From: Pseudanabaena sp.
Lineage (GTDB): Bacteria > Cyanobacteriota > Cyanobacteriia > Pseudanabaenales > Pseudanabaenaceae
Direction: 5' to 3'
Length of the DNA stretch: 51,507 bases
NCBI GenBank assembly: GCA_003249035.1
Contig: QBMK01000029.1
Coordinates: forward strand, 1 to 51,507
The position numbers were made by a program, and so were the translations under genes. This document shows, in pieces, positions 43,442 to 51,507 of the stretch. A model generated the notes under the pieces. That model worked only from the letters and a program-made list of their open reading frames with translations, was not told the origin of the DNA and did not search any database. Within the stretch, counting starts at the first letter, position 1. Each line of letters begins with the position of its first letter.

Positions 43442-43480
43442 TTAATGAAGAGGCGGCGCGAAGCGCCGCTTCTTCATTAA
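43442..43480. terminator. GCGAAGC-core palindrome between convergent genes
   Basis: 18-bp arms with one mismatch, loop GAA (GGCGGCGC-GAA-GCGCCGC), between the ycf35 end and a converging small membrane gene. A TTGGGTTTT follows the right arm. Confidence 0.8.
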
Positions 43481-43488
43481 ATTGGGTT

Positions 43489-43671
43489 TTAATCAGAATT
43501 GCGGAATAGGGTTAAAACCGGGACACAGGCTCCGATACATGAGGCGATCGCTCCAATTCCTGAAAATATATGAGGAGCTTGAACATACTTAACTATTTCA
43601 TCTGTCGCGAGAGGCAATGTTGCGAGCAGCACACACGACACACCTAAGCGAACTGCTAGTTGATGGATCAT
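43489..43671 (-). CDS. small hypothetical membrane protein
   Basis: 60 residues with a hydrophobic, Ala/Gly-rich body (VSCVLLATLPLA at about 11-22 and FSGIGAIASCIGACVPVLTLF at about 36-56), so two short membrane helices or a helix plus loop. It lies alone between a palindrome and the CAP-domain gene's promoter. Coding status is plausible from its defined place before a terminator but not proven. No family recognised. Confidence 0.5.
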   Translation of the reverse strand: MIHQLAVRLGVSCVLLATLPLATDEIVKYVQAPHIFSGIGAIASCIGACVPVLTLFRNSD

Positions 43672-43884
43672 GCTTAATACTTGAATTCTACATTTTTTAA
43701 TCTATCGATATTTCACACTAGGTTGACGAAAGGGGATCGTCATCTATAAATAGAGTGATATATCGAAAATAAAATTCAATATTTTTGGCATTCTGTAATT
43801 TATATCAAGCAATTTGGGAACCATTAAAGAAGGGCAAAGTCAAAAACCGCATGTATTTATTCATAAATTTTGCAACTAAATCTT

Positions 43885-44433
43885 ATGAAATCAACTTTTC
43901 TAGTCTGTTGTAGTCTTTTATTGTTTGGGGGAATAGGAGCGATCGTTCCTAATTTGGAAGCCACATCTTTAGCAAATCAAGAAAAACAAGTTTCACCAGT
44001 CAGATCTATTGGCAATATCAGTCAAAATATAAATCGAGGCAGTTTTGAAACTGAGCTATTAAAGTTGACTAACCAAGAGCGCCAAAAAGCAGGTTTGGCT
44101 CCGCTTAAGTTATCTTCACAATTGACTAGGGCAGCTCAGTCCCATGCAGTGGATATGGCAAAGAACAACTATTTTAGCCATCAAGGACTGAATGGTTCAA
44201 GTATGGTAGATCGAACTAAGTCGACTGGATATCAGTATTCAGCTTTAGGAGAAAATATTGCCGCAGGTAAGGCCACGCCTGAAGGAACCATTCGACAGTG
44301 GATGAATAGTCCTGGTCATCGCGCTAATATTCTCAATAGAAAATATACTGAGATTGGGTTTGGATATGAGTACGCTCCAAACTCTCAATATCGATATTAC
44401 TGGGTGCAAGTATTTGGTGCCCCTCAACGCTAG
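43885..44433 (+). CDS. exported CAP (SCP/PR-1) domain protein
   Basis: 182 residues: signal peptide (MKSTFLVCCSLLLFGGIGAI) and a linker to about 55, then a CAP domain at about 58-180 with LLKLTNQERQKAGLAPLKL, QLTRAAQSHAVDMAKNNYFSHQG (conserved His), YSALGENIAAG with the conserved Glu, and WMNSPGHRANILNRKYTEIGFGY with the second His. Bacterial CAP proteins are exported with unclear substrates. The start at 43885 gives a canonical signal peptide; a TTG five codons earlier is less likely. Ends before a strong palindrome. Confidence 0.9.
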   Translation: MKSTFLVCCSLLLFGGIGAIVPNLEATSLANQEKQVSPVRSIGNISQNINRGSFETELLKLTNQERQKAGLAPLKLSSQLTRAAQSHAVDMAKNNYFSHQGLNGSSMVDRTKSTGYQYSALGENIAAGKATPEGTIRQWMNSPGHRANILNRKYTEIGFGYEYAPNSQYRYYWVQVFGAPQR

Positions 44434-44461
44434 ATTAAGTAGATGTGCATAATTTAACTAC

Positions 44462-44514
44462 AAACCCAAATAAATGAAGGCGGCGCGAAGCGCCGCCTTC
44501 ATTTATTTGGGTTT
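44462..44514. terminator. 25-bp perfect GCGAAGC-core palindrome
   Basis: Arms AAACCC... to ...GGGTTT, 25 bp each, loop GAA (44487-44489). It is 28 bases past the CAP gene stop and shares its AAACCC/GGGTTT ends with the palindrome at 5110-5162. Confidence 0.85.
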
Positions 44515-44545
44515 TGATTTGTCCTAGCTATCTATTTCATTGCTA

Positions 44546-44584
44546 TAGAATAAAAAAGCTCGTGATGCGAGCTTTTTTATTCTA
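44546..44584. promoter_or_regulatory. hairpin directly before the pseudouridine synthase start
   Basis: 17-bp perfect arms with a TGATG loop ending 8 bases before the ATG at 44593. It has terminator form, but its position leaves no free ribosome-binding site; it may instead control translation or mark a transcript start downstream of it. Confidence 0.55.
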
Positions 44585-44592
44585 AAAAATTC

Positions 44593-45207
44593 ATGACTGA
44601 TCGCCAATATATTCCCAAATATATTCTTTTCAATAAACCCTATGGTGTTCTATGTCAGTTTACTGATGACAGACCATCACCGCGTCCTACTTTAAAAGAA
44701 TATATTGATATTCCTGAGATTTATTCCGTAGGAAGATTGGATTTTGATAGCGAAGGATTGTTACTACTGACTAATGATGGACAGTTAAAACATCGACTAA
44801 TCGATCCCCAGTTTGAACATTCACGAACTTATTGGGCACAAGTAGAAAAAATTCCCACAAAAGAAGCTTTGCAGCAATTACGAAATGGAGTTACGATCCA
44901 AGGATATCGGACTAAACCGGCGATCGCTAAGTTGCTAGATAATGAGCCAAATATACCAGTACGTGAGCCGCCCATTCGTTTTAGAGCCAATATTCCTACT
45001 GCTTGGGTGGAACTAACACTAACTGAAGGAAAAAATCGTCAAGTTAGGAAAATGACAGCCGCAGTGGGATTTCCAACTTTGCGCTTAGTGCGCGTGGCGA
45101 TCGCGCATTTGAGTCTTACAGATCTTCATGTCGGACAATGGCGAATATTAACTGATCGTGAATTACAAGAGCTGCGTCTGAAAGTGATGCCTCGCCGCCT
45201 GAGATAG
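44593..45207 (+). CDS. rRNA pseudouridine synthase (RsuA/RluE type)
   Basis: Isomerises a specific uridine in ribosomal RNA to pseudouridine. Seen: [14 protein letters not shown] at the N terminus (no S4 domain), the catalytic block [25 protein letters not shown] with the essential Asp, ARTYWAQVE-like [12 protein letters not shown], and [28 protein letters not shown] near the C terminus. The lack of S4 and the length of 204 fit RluE (23S rRNA) best. Its last 45 bases overlap the converging lipoate-ligase-like gene. Confidence 0.9.
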   Translation: MTDRQYIPKYILFNKPYGVLCQFTDDRPSPRPTLKEYIDIPEIYSVGRLDFDSEGLLLLTNDGQLKHRLIDPQFEHSRTYWAQVEKIPTKEALQQLRNGVTIQGYRTKPAIAKLLDNEPNIPVREPPIRFRANIPTAWVELTLTEGKNRQVRKMTAAVGFPTLRLVRVAIAHLSLTDLHVGQWRILTDRELQELRLKVMPRRLR

Positions 45208-45870
45208 AACTTCTACTAATTTTGCAATCAAATCTTGATGACTGCAATGATAATTCTGCATTAGTTCTTGATAGCCCACAATTGGAACGGTTGACTGAAA
45301 TAGCTCGGTTAATAGTCCATGATCGGGAGCGATCGCAATCGAGCCGTGTTGCAAAACTGAATCGCGCCGATAGACTTGAGCGCTGCCAATCAGTTTGCGA
45401 CCATCAGAAGTTACTAGATCGGCATTTGTAGCTGTCGAGAAACAACTGGGATTGTGAATATAGCCACGCCCCGATTGTCCATAATTTAGCGATATCCCCA
45501 ATTCTCTAAAACCTTGAATTAGAAATTCACATATATATTCATATATGTCACGATGTGATCCCTTTTTGCCATCTACATTATTGCTAGTAATCACCGCATA
45601 GGTGAGATCACCTTTGTGCAGTACTGCCCTCCCCCCACTGGGACGACGCACGATGTCGAGATTATGGCTTTTGGCGATCGCATTCCAGCGATCGGGATAT
45701 TGTTTTTGATGAAATCCTAAAGATATCGCAGGTGGAGTCCAGCGATAAAATCTTAAAATCGATGGAGATTGTGAATCTTGACTATGGCGATCAAGCAGAG
45801 AATTATCAAGATCCATATTCAGCTTGCCTGATATCTCAGAACAAGGAATAAGCTGCCATAATTTATTCAT
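45163..45870 (-). CDS. lipoate-protein ligase A-like protein
   Basis: Member of the biotin/lipoate A/B ligase family, which attaches or transfers lipoyl or octanoyl groups to carrier domains. Seen: [16 protein letters not shown], the hallmark [45 protein letters not shown]. Start chosen at 45870 ([15 protein letters not shown]); an ATG six codons earlier is possible. About 235 residues, shorter than E. coli LplA, which has an extra C-terminal domain; similar short forms act as octanoyl or lipoyl transferases. It converges with and overlaps the pseudouridine synthase gene. Confidence 0.85.
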   Translation of the reverse strand: MNKLWQLIPCSEISGKLNMDLDNSLLDRHSQDSQSPSILRFYRWTPPAISLGFHQKQYPDRWNAIAKSHNLDIVRRPSGGRAVLHKGDLTYAVITSNNVDGKKGSHRDIYEYICEFLIQGFRELGISLNYGQSGRGYIHNPSCFSTATNADLVTSDGRKLIGSAQVYRRDSVLQHGSIAIAPDHGLLTELFQSTVPIVGYQELMQNYHCSHQDLIAKLVEVLSQAARHHFQTQLL

Positions 45871-45884
45871 ATTTTTAAGCGCCC

Positions 45885-45915
45885 CCAAGAAAGCAGCTTA
45901 TGGTTGCTTTCTTGG
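45885..45915 (-). terminator. hairpin after the YbjN gene
   Basis: 11-bp perfect arms CCAAGAAAGCA / TGCTTTCTTGG with a 9-nt loop, 11 bases past the YbjN stop and 14 bases before the lipoate-ligase start. TTTAAGCGCC flanks it on both sides as a direct repeat. Confidence 0.6.
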
Positions 45916-45926
45916 TAACCAGAGGT

Positions 45927-46391
45927 TTAAGCGCCAAAGTTTTCTTTTAACACTTCGTCATTTTCATCGGCGATCGCTGCCACAATCGTGATGATTCGTG
46001 AGATTTCTGCAGCCGAAAGGTCTTCGACAGAGCGCGAACATAACACTAGCACCTGATCGTTTTGAATTGCATATCGAGCCTCGAAGGTGTCGGCAGCATT
46101 CTTTTCTAATAGCCAGCGAGTCATTTTCGCTTCATCTTTAAATGGTGCAGTTAGTACTATCGAAAAAACCGTAAATGTATCATTAGGCTCGGTCCCAGTA
46201 ATGTTGACAACTACTTCTACAGTGCCATATTGAAATTTCCACGTATCTTCGGTCTGATTTTCAAGAGCCGAATTTTCAGCATCCATACTGGCAATGACAG
46301 TTTGGATTGTTTGCACAATGAGATCAGTCGGTGGTGCAAAACTAGATTCTGCTTCTACAGTAGTTGTTGGCGATTCTGTTGTGAAGGTCAT
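45927..46391 (-). CDS. YbjN domain-containing protein
   Basis: 154 residues with a YbjN-type fold: IQTVIASMDAENSALENQTEDTWKFQYGTVEVVVNI, then FTVFSIVLTAPFKDEAKMTRWLLEKNAADTFEARYAIQNDQVLVLCSRSVEDLSAAEISRIITIVAAIADENDEVL, matching the secretion-chaperone-like superfamily. The start at 46391 (MTFTTESP) is preferred over upstream ATGs that lie in non-conserved sequence. Cytoplasmic; YbjN proteins are pleiotropic regulators in enterobacteria and of unknown role in cyanobacteria. Confidence 0.85.
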   Translation of the reverse strand: MTFTTESPTTTVEAESSFAPPTDLIVQTIQTVIASMDAENSALENQTEDTWKFQYGTVEVVVNITGTEPNDTFTVFSIVLTAPFKDEAKMTRWLLEKNAADTFEARYAIQNDQVLVLCSRSVEDLSAAEISRIITIVAAIADENDEVLKENFGA

Positions 46392-46508
46392 AGTTAAATA
46401 TCTAGTTACTATCTGCCAATAGTGTATAGCAAACGTCAATGTTTTTCCTAAAACACCATTTTGAGTGCTCAATGACATGTAAGTAGATGCGCTTAATTAA
46501 TTACGCCT

Positions 46509-46557
46509 CCAAACCCGTAAGGTTTCGCCCCGCAGGGGCGAAACCTTACGGGTTTGG
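46509..46557. terminator. 23-bp perfect palindrome upstream of the YbjN gene
   Basis: Arms CCAAACCCGTAAGG... with loop GCA, G/C-rich inner stem (TTTCGCCCC-GCA-GGGGCGAAA). Sits 62 bases past the DUF2808 gene's stop and 118 bases upstream of the YbjN start, so terminator for the former. Confidence 0.8.
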
Positions 46558-46619
46558 GTAATTTATTCTGCACAGATACTTATAAAGATGGGCGAGCTTA
46601 TCTCGACAAATCCTTAATC

Positions 46620-47231
46620 TTAGTAACGAGATTCGTAAAAACTTAGCCTGCCGTAACCGAGAAATTGTGGATTTGGACGATCTCCTTGGGGAAATGCGGT
46701 TACACCAAACATATAAGTATCAGAATAGCGAGGATTTTGAACAGGAATAAGTCCGACTATTAGCGTGCTGCTAAGCTGATTAGTAGCAGGAATTTGGGGA
46801 TCAAAAGTAACTGTAACTTTTTGGCGATCGCTATCTTGACTCAGTAAAATCTCAGTCTGACTGGAAATAGGAACCCGATCGCCTGATGGCGATTGCAAAT
46901 AAGCAATTGTTGCATTGCTATAAAAATTAACTGAATCAAAACCTGCTGTCTGATAAATCTCTAGTTTTTGTAAAGGCTCTCCCATATCTTGTGGTAAGGC
47001 GATCGCAAAGTAATAGATGGCGCCGCGAACATAAACTACATTTATGGTCGTCTCCGCCCCAATAAGTAAGGGTAAATTGACAAAATAAGTTTTGCCATCA
47101 CGTAAAACTACTGCTTCAGCAGAGAGGGTTGCAAGATTACTGAAATTAGGATTTTGGTGGCTCCCCAAAAAGACGGGTAATAAAGCGAAAGCAGGTAGTA
47201 ATGCGATCGCTGTCATAACTTTTTTGTTCAT
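46620..47231 (-). CDS. exported DUF2808 family protein
   Basis: 203 residues: signal peptide (MNKKVMTAIALLPAFALLPVFLG) then a beta-rich domain recognised as DUF2808 from AVVLRDGKTYFVNLPLLIGAETTINVVYVRGAIYYFAIALPQDMGEPLQKLEI. Such proteins are common in cyanobacteria and are probably periplasmic or outer-membrane-associated; function unknown. Single gene, divergent from guaA across 126 bases. Confidence 0.85.
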   Translation of the reverse strand: MNKKVMTAIALLPAFALLPVFLGSHQNPNFSNLATLSAEAVVLRDGKTYFVNLPLLIGAETTINVVYVRGAIYYFAIALPQDMGEPLQKLEIYQTAGFDSVNFYSNATIAYLQSPSGDRVPISSQTEILLSQDSDRQKVTVTFDPQIPATNQLSSTLIVGLIPVQNPRYSDTYMFGVTAFPQGDRPNPQFLGYGRLSFYESRY

Positions 47232-47357
47232 CTTTTTTCCTAAAGACGTTCTGTTTTGCTAGCATTGTACGAATAGCTACTTTTTTCGCAGCGATAGGCT
47301 TACCGAAAGCCTTACGATCTCATTAAATGCTATCTCATTAAGATAGAGGTATCTACT

Positions 47358-49031
47358 GTGGTTTCTTCCCCTCCAACATCGTCGAATGTCGTACTTAATC
47401 TTGAAGGTGCGCTTTCATCTAGTGTAAATTCAGCCAGCACAGATCCTGACAGTACCACAGACAAAATAACTAGCCGTTCAATGATCGCAATTCTTGATTT
47501 TGGTTCTCAGTACTCAGAGCTAATAGCTCGACGTATCCGTGAGACACAGGTTTATTCTGAAGTTCTAACTTATCATATCTCAGCTGAAGATCTGCTGAAG
47601 CTCAATCCTAAAGGGATCATCTTATCAGGTGGTCCCAACTCTGTTTATGACGAAGGTGCGCCTAAATGCGATCCTGAAATTTTTAATTTAGGCATACCTA
47701 TTTTAGGTGTTTGTTATGGAATGCAACTCATGGCAAAGCAACTCGGCGGCGCTGTCGAGCGTGCTGATCGTGGGGAATATGGTAAAGCCGAATTGCAAAT
47801 TGACGATCCCACCGATTTGCTTACCAATGTCGATACTGGGATCACCATGTGGATGAGTCATGGAGATTCGGTAATTGATTTGCCAAAAGGATTTGAGATT
47901 TTAGCGCATACGGCTAATACTCCCTGTGCAGCAATCGCCGATCACAAAAAAAGTCTTTACGGAGTCCAGTTTCACCCTGAAGTCGTACATTCCGCTGGTG
48001 GCATGGCGATGATCCGCAATTTTGTTTATCATATTTGCAAGTGTGAGCCAAACTGGACGACCGATGCATTTATCGAAAATTCGATCCGAGAAATTCGCGA
48101 TCAAGTTGGTGATAAGCGCGTACTGCTTGCCCTGTCAGGTGGTGTGGATTCTTCAACTCTTGCCTTTTTATTGCATAAGGCGATCGGCGATCAGCTTACC
48201 TGCATGTTTATCGATCAAGGCTTCATGCGTAAGCTAGAGCCTGAACGTTTAGTCAAACTTTTTGAAGAGCAATTCCACATTAATGTGGTGTATGTCAATG
48301 CTCGGGAAAGATTTCTTGAGAAAGTTAAGGGTGTTACTGAGCCTGAGCAGAAACGGAAGTTAATCGGTGGTGAATTTATCAATGTCTTTGAAGAAGAATC
48401 ACAGCGATTAGGACCTTTTGATTTCCTCGCTCAAGGCACTTTGTATCCAGACGTGATTGAATCTGCTGACACTAACGCTGATCCAGTCACTGGCAAGCGT
48501 GTTGCTGTCAAAATCAAGAGCCATCATAATGTGGGCGGATTGCCTGATAATCTACGGTTCACTTTAGTAGAACCACTTCGCAAACTCTTTAAAGATGAAG
48601 TGCGGAAGGTTGGTACGGCTCTTGGACTCCCAGAGGAGATTGTCAAACGTCAGCCATTCCCAGGTCCTGGTTTAGCAATCAGAATTATTGGAGATATTAC
48701 TAGCGATCGCCTGAATACTTTGCGCGATGCTGACTTAATCGTTCGCCAAGAAATCAATCGCGCGGGTCAATACAATAATCTCTGGCAAGCTTTTGCCGTT
48801 CTATTACCAACCGTTCGCAGCGTCGGTGTGATGGGTGATAAGCGAACATATTCTCATCCTATAGTTTTGCGCCTCGTCACCAGTGAGGATGGCATGACTG
48901 CAGATTGGGCACGAGTTCCGTATGATCTATTGGAAACTATTTCCAATCGGATTGTCAATGAAGTGGAAGGTGTCAATCGCATAGTGTTAGATATTACATC
49001 TAAACCACCTGGCACAATTGAATGGGAATAA
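47358..49031 (+). CDS. guaA: GMP synthase (glutamine-hydrolysing)
   Basis: Final step of GMP synthesis: amination of XMP using glutamine and ATP. Seen: amidotransferase domain (about 42-235) with [35 protein letters not shown] (Cys) and [11 protein letters not shown] (His, Glu); ATP pyrophosphatase domain with [20 protein letters not shown] (PP-loop) and FIDQGFMR; and the dimerisation domain with [23 protein letters not shown] and [13 protein letters not shown] at the end. GTG start at 47358 gives a 41-residue Ser/Thr-rich extension before the conserved core, as in several cyanobacterial GuaA; Met42 is an alternative. Confidence 0.97.
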   Translation: MVSSPPTSSNVVLNLEGALSSSVNSASTDPDSTTDKITSRSMIAILDFGSQYSELIARRIRETQVYSEVLTYHISAEDLLKLNPKGIILSGGPNSVYDEGAPKCDPEIFNLGIPILGVCYGMQLMAKQLGGAVERADRGEYGKAELQIDDPTDLLTNVDTGITMWMSHGDSVIDLPKGFEILAHTANTPCAAIADHKKSLYGVQFHPEVVHSAGGMAMIRNFVYHICKCEPNWTTDAFIENSIREIRDQVGDKRVLLALSGGVDSSTLAFLLHKAIGDQLTCMFIDQGFMRKLEPERLVKLFEEQFHINVVYVNARERFLEKVKGVTEPEQKRKLIGGEFINVFEEESQRLGPFDFLAQGTLYPDVIESADTNADPVTGKRVAVKIKSHHNVGGLPDNLRFTLVEPLRKLFKDEVRKVGTALGLPEEIVKRQPFPGPGLAIRIIGDITSDRLNTLRDADLIVRQEINRAGQYNNLWQAFAVLLPTVRSVGVMGDKRTYSHPIVLRLVTSEDGMTADWARVPYDLLETISNRIVNEVEGVNRIVLDITSKPPGTIEWE

Positions 49032-49111
49032 ATTACAGAGCAAAGTGCTGATTCCAGAAACAAGATTGTTGTTAGGAATGAAAATTAAGTAACATGTGCC
49101 TATAAACAACA

Positions 49112-49150
49112 AAAAATGGTTCGGCGGACGAATTCTGCCGAACCATTTTT
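49112..49150 (+). terminator. guaA terminator
   Basis: 14-bp perfect arms AAAAATGGTTCGGC / GCCGAACCATTTTT with an 11-nt loop followed by a T-rich tail, 80 bases past the guaA stop. Confidence 0.8.
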
Positions 49151-49312
49151 ATTGTTTATTAAATTATCATTATATTTGAGACTTTTTCGTCGGCACGAGA
49201 TGGCTATTTCAGCAAGGATTCCACATTAAATGACCAATGTTGTCATCGAAGTAACCTTGATCGCTTATGGCATTATCAAGAGCAAAAATCAGCTACTTTG
49301 AGAGCGATCGCC

Positions 49313-50491
49313 ATGAAAGTATATCCACGAATTGAATTAGATATTAGTGTTAAGGATTTAAGCTTAAGCCTAATTTCTTCCTTTGCATGGTCTGATAGAT
49401 CAAAAATAATTGCTCAGATTCAATCCTATTGGCATACATCGAAAGAAGTTTTGATCACGCTTTGTGTCAGAACTTCTTTCGACCTACTACTACAAGCATT
49501 AAGCTTACCCTCCGGCTCAGAAATAATGATGAGCGCCGTGAACATAGGTCATATGGAAGAGATTGTCAAAAAGCATAATTTGATTCCTGTTCCCATAGAT
49601 ATTGACTTAGAGACACTTGCGCCATCCTTAGAAATGTTCAAAGCATCCATTTCTAGTAGCAGTCGGTTATTTGTTGTAGCGCATCTGTTTGGTGCGATTT
49701 CATCACTTAATGATTATGTAGAGATATGCAAGAGCCATAATATCTTGCTTGTAGAAGATTGTGCTCAAGCTTTCGATGGGCTGCGTTACATTGGACATCC
49801 TGATGCTGACATCAGTCTTTTTAGTTTTGGTCCAATCAAATCCTGCTCAGCTTTAGGTGGTTCTATCACAATAGTTCAAGATCGACATTTGGCACAGAGA
49901 ATGCTTGATATCGAGCAGATATATCCAATCAAGACAGATTTTTGGTTCTTTAAAAGATTACTCAAATATCTGTGCCTCAAATCTCTTTCTAATCCTGTAA
50001 TCTTTGGGATTCTTGTCGATTGTTTAGATTTTCTGAAAATTGATACCAATAATTTTATCAGTATGCTAACTCGTGGTTTTCAGAAAGGAGATATTCAAGC
50101 TCAGCTTCGATATCGCCCTCCTAATGGAATGCTCAGACTTTTACAACATCGCCTAGGACATCTTGATTCTTCCTATTATGATAGGCGATCGCAGATTGCT
50201 AGTGACTTTCTAAACTTATTGAAGAATTTTGTTGCTAGTCCTGGGACAGATGTAATGAGGCATTCTTACTGGGTAGTTCCTTTGATGATAGAGAATTCAG
50301 AGACGCTAATGCAGAAATTAAGGAAAGCAGGATTTGACTCGACCACAGGAACAACTAGTTTGAAGTCACTGGCAAAAGAGTCAGCATTTGCAACCAAGTT
50401 AATGAAAAGGGTACTCTACTTACCAATTTATGCTTCTGTCCCATCGGAAGAATTAACTCGTCTTGCACAATTAATAACTGATGTTACGTAG
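49313..50491 (+). CDS. DegT/DnrJ/EryC1/StrS-type PLP aminotransferase-like protein
   Basis: About 392 residues. Fold-type I aminotransferase of the sugar-aminotransferase family. Seen: TLCVRTSFDLLLQALSLPSGSEIMMSAVNIGHMEEIVKKHNLIPVPIDID, VVAHLFGAISSLNDYVEICKSHNILLVEDCAQAFDG with the Asp that binds the pyridine nitrogen, and LFSFGPIKSCSALGGSI with the Lys expected to carry PLP. The usual G-T in the N-terminal phosphate loop is replaced (CVRTSFD), so it is divergent. No nucleotide-sugar genes are near it. The start at 49313 (MKVYPRIELDI) is chosen over a TTG five codons upstream. It ends 49 bases before the IS4-like transposase. Confidence 0.82.
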   Translation: MKVYPRIELDISVKDLSLSLISSFAWSDRSKIIAQIQSYWHTSKEVLITLCVRTSFDLLLQALSLPSGSEIMMSAVNIGHMEEIVKKHNLIPVPIDIDLETLAPSLEMFKASISSSSRLFVVAHLFGAISSLNDYVEICKSHNILLVEDCAQAFDGLRYIGHPDADISLFSFGPIKSCSALGGSITIVQDRHLAQRMLDIEQIYPIKTDFWFFKRLLKYLCLKSLSNPVIFGILVDCLDFLKIDTNNFISMLTRGFQKGDIQAQLRYRPPNGMLRLLQHRLGHLDSSYYDRRSQIASDFLNLLKNFVASPGTDVMRHSYWVVPLMIENSETLMQKLRKAGFDSTTGTTSLKSLAKESAFATKLMKRVLYLPIYASVPSEELTRLAQLITDVT

Positions 50492-51507
50492 AAGAAAAAA
50501 GGAGTAGAGTAAAGATAGGCTCAGAAAGAGGTTGAAAGGTATGGACAGAAAGTTCTTAGACCTATACTCAGATTACCTAATCAGTAGTTTCGGAAAGGTG
50601 ACCGCAACAGGACTATCAGAATTACTAGACGGAGAGCTAAGCCATGACCAAATTACAAGTCGGTTGAGGAAAATCACAGGAGGTTCACCAGAGTTATGGT
50701 ATCTGGTCAAACCGACAATCCGCAAGCATGAAAGCGAAGAGGGAGTACTGATATTTGATGACACCCTAGAGCATAAACCTTATAGTGATGAAAATACGAT
50801 AGTAGGGTGGTACTTTGACCATAGTAGTAACCGTAGTGTCAAAGGTATAAATATCCTCAACTGCATTTATCATAACGAAGCCATCAGCTTACCTGTCGCC
50901 TTTGAAATTGTCCAAAAACTACAAGAGGTAACCGACACAAAAACAGGTAAAACAAAATTCGTATCTGAGGAAAGCAAAAATGAGATGATGCGAAACATGC
51001 TCCATGTCTGCTGTCAGAATCGACTAAAGTTTAGTTATGTATTGGCAGATAGTTGGTTCAGCAGCAAAGAAAATATGCAATACATTAAGCTACGAGTCAA
51101 AAAAGACTTCATCATTGCTCTTAAAGGCAATCGTTTGGTTGCATTATCTCCAGACGATAAATGTCAGGGACATTTCGTTAATCTTGAGTCAATTGAGTTA
51201 AACCCAGATTCCTGTTGCAAGGTGTTTTTAAAGGGACTGGATTTTCCTGTCTCGATCACCAAGCAAGTTTTTAGAAACAAAAATCAATCCACAGGAATTT
51301 TGTATTTAGCTTGCAGTAATCTCAACTTAACCGCAACTGACATCAACACAATCTATCAAAAACGATGGAAAGTTGAAGAATTTCACAAGTCTTTGAAATC
51401 TAATCTCGCTCTTGCTAAGTCTCCCACTGGGATTGCTCATACTCAGAAAAATCACATCTTTGCTTGCTTTGTTGCTTTTGTTAAGCTAGAGCGCCTTCGT
51501 ATCAAAA
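50492..51507 (+). mobile_element. IS4-like insertion sequence, left part only
   Basis: The element enters after the aminotransferase stop and runs past the window end. I cannot define the left inverted repeat, which should lie between 50492 and 50540; the right end is outside. Confidence 0.7.
50541..51507 (+). CDS. IS4-family transposase, 3'-truncated by the window
   Basis: Open for at least 322 codons from ATG at 50541 (purine-rich AGAGG and GAAAGG upstream) with no stop before the window edge. Seen: VLIFDDTLEHKPYSDENTIVGWYFDH (first catalytic Asp), YVLADSWFSSKENMQYI (second Asp) and IYQKRWKVEEFHKSLKSN, which carries the IS4 signature Y-(2)-R-(3)-E-(6)-K and the catalytic Glu. So the catalytic triad is intact and the gene may be functional. 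IS701-type proteins are the closest alternative within the IS4 supergroup. Confidence 0.85.
   Translation, partial: MDRKFLDLYSDYLISSFGKVTATGLSELLDGELSHDQITSRLRKITGGSPELWYLVKPTIRKHESEEGVLIFDDTLEHKPYSDENTIVGWYFDHSSNRSVKGINILNCIYHNEAISLPVAFEIVQKLQEVTDTKTGKTKFVSEESKNEMMRNMLHVCCQNRLKFSYVLADSWFSSKENMQYIKLRVKKDFIIALKGNRLVALSPDDKCQGHFVNLESIELNPDSCCKVFLKGLDFPVSITKQVFRNKNQSTGILYLACSNLNLTATDINTIYQKRWKVEEFHKSLKSNLALAKSPTGIAHTQKNHIFACFVAFVKLERLRIK

Noticed and set aside
49151-49312. Possible small RNA or riboswitch between guaA and the aminotransferase gene
   Set aside because: Apart from the guaA terminator tail I see no stable stem, no purine-riboswitch-like core and no conserved motif.

Overview
The window is chromosomal DNA of a cyanobacterium. 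The evidence is a psaA-psaB pair, Ycf46 and Ycf35 homologues, a cyanophycinase, several cyanobacteria-restricted families (DUF4327, DUF1830, DUF2808) and very frequent HIP1-type GCGATCGC octamers on both strands. Base composition is moderately AT-rich. Codon use and repeat style would suit a Pseudanabaena-like filamentous strain, but that is an impression, not a proof. I see no tRNA, rRNA, CRISPR array or prophage.

Layout. 1-2.4 kb: SpoIIE-type phosphatase receptor and a small membrane protein. 2.5-5.4 kb: secD-secF operon, with a decayed second secD fragment upstream. 5.4-9.4 kb: exported cupredoxin, fabG, TPR protein, C39-like papain-fold protein. 9.4-14.1 kb: LivH-type permease, DUF4327 protein, cyanophycinase, SPFH protein, lipoprotein. 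14.6-18.1 kb: coiled-coil protein, fatty acid hydroxylase/sterol desaturase family protein, and an ISAzo13-like insertion sequence. 18.1-21.8 kb: a CBS-PAS-histidine kinase cut in two by an in-frame stop, divergent from a flavoprotein-like oxidoreductase. 21.8-28.7 kb: GTPase, Uma2 nuclease-like protein, B12-type radical SAM protein, DUF1830 protein, MBOAT acyltransferase, truncated pentapeptide protein and a PIN-domain toxin-antitoxin pair. 29-35.2 kb: a tandem-domain 6-pyruvoyl-tetrahydropterin synthase family protein, WD40 protein, TPR protein, trpG, MBL-fold protein and SLH/L,D-transpeptidase. 35.3-39.8 kb: psaA-psaB. 40.2-51.5 kb: transaldolase, ycf46-ycf35, CAP protein, pseudouridine synthase, lipoate-ligase-like protein, YbjN protein, DUF2808 protein, guaA, DegT-type aminotransferase and the start of an IS4-like transposase that runs off the window.

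Most genes are housekeeping, in short operons or alone. The most unusual feature is the gene ends. About twenty perfect or near-perfect palindromes, many built around a GC-N3-GC core such as GCGAAGC, sit immediately at 3' ends. Several run into the coding sequence, so two convergent gene pairs share the same C-terminal codons and stop (Asn-Ile-stop and Ser-Val-Pro-stop). A separate 103-nt, three-hairpin repeat occurs twice in opposite orientation with paired stem changes, and pieces of it recur elsewhere. These look like an active process that makes or repairs palindromes at gene ends. I found no convincing new multi-gene defence or biosynthetic system.

Decay is visible at several places: the secD relic, a Uma2 C-terminal relic, the nonsense-split kinase, a probable broken 5' end on the first gene, and the shortened pentapeptide protein.
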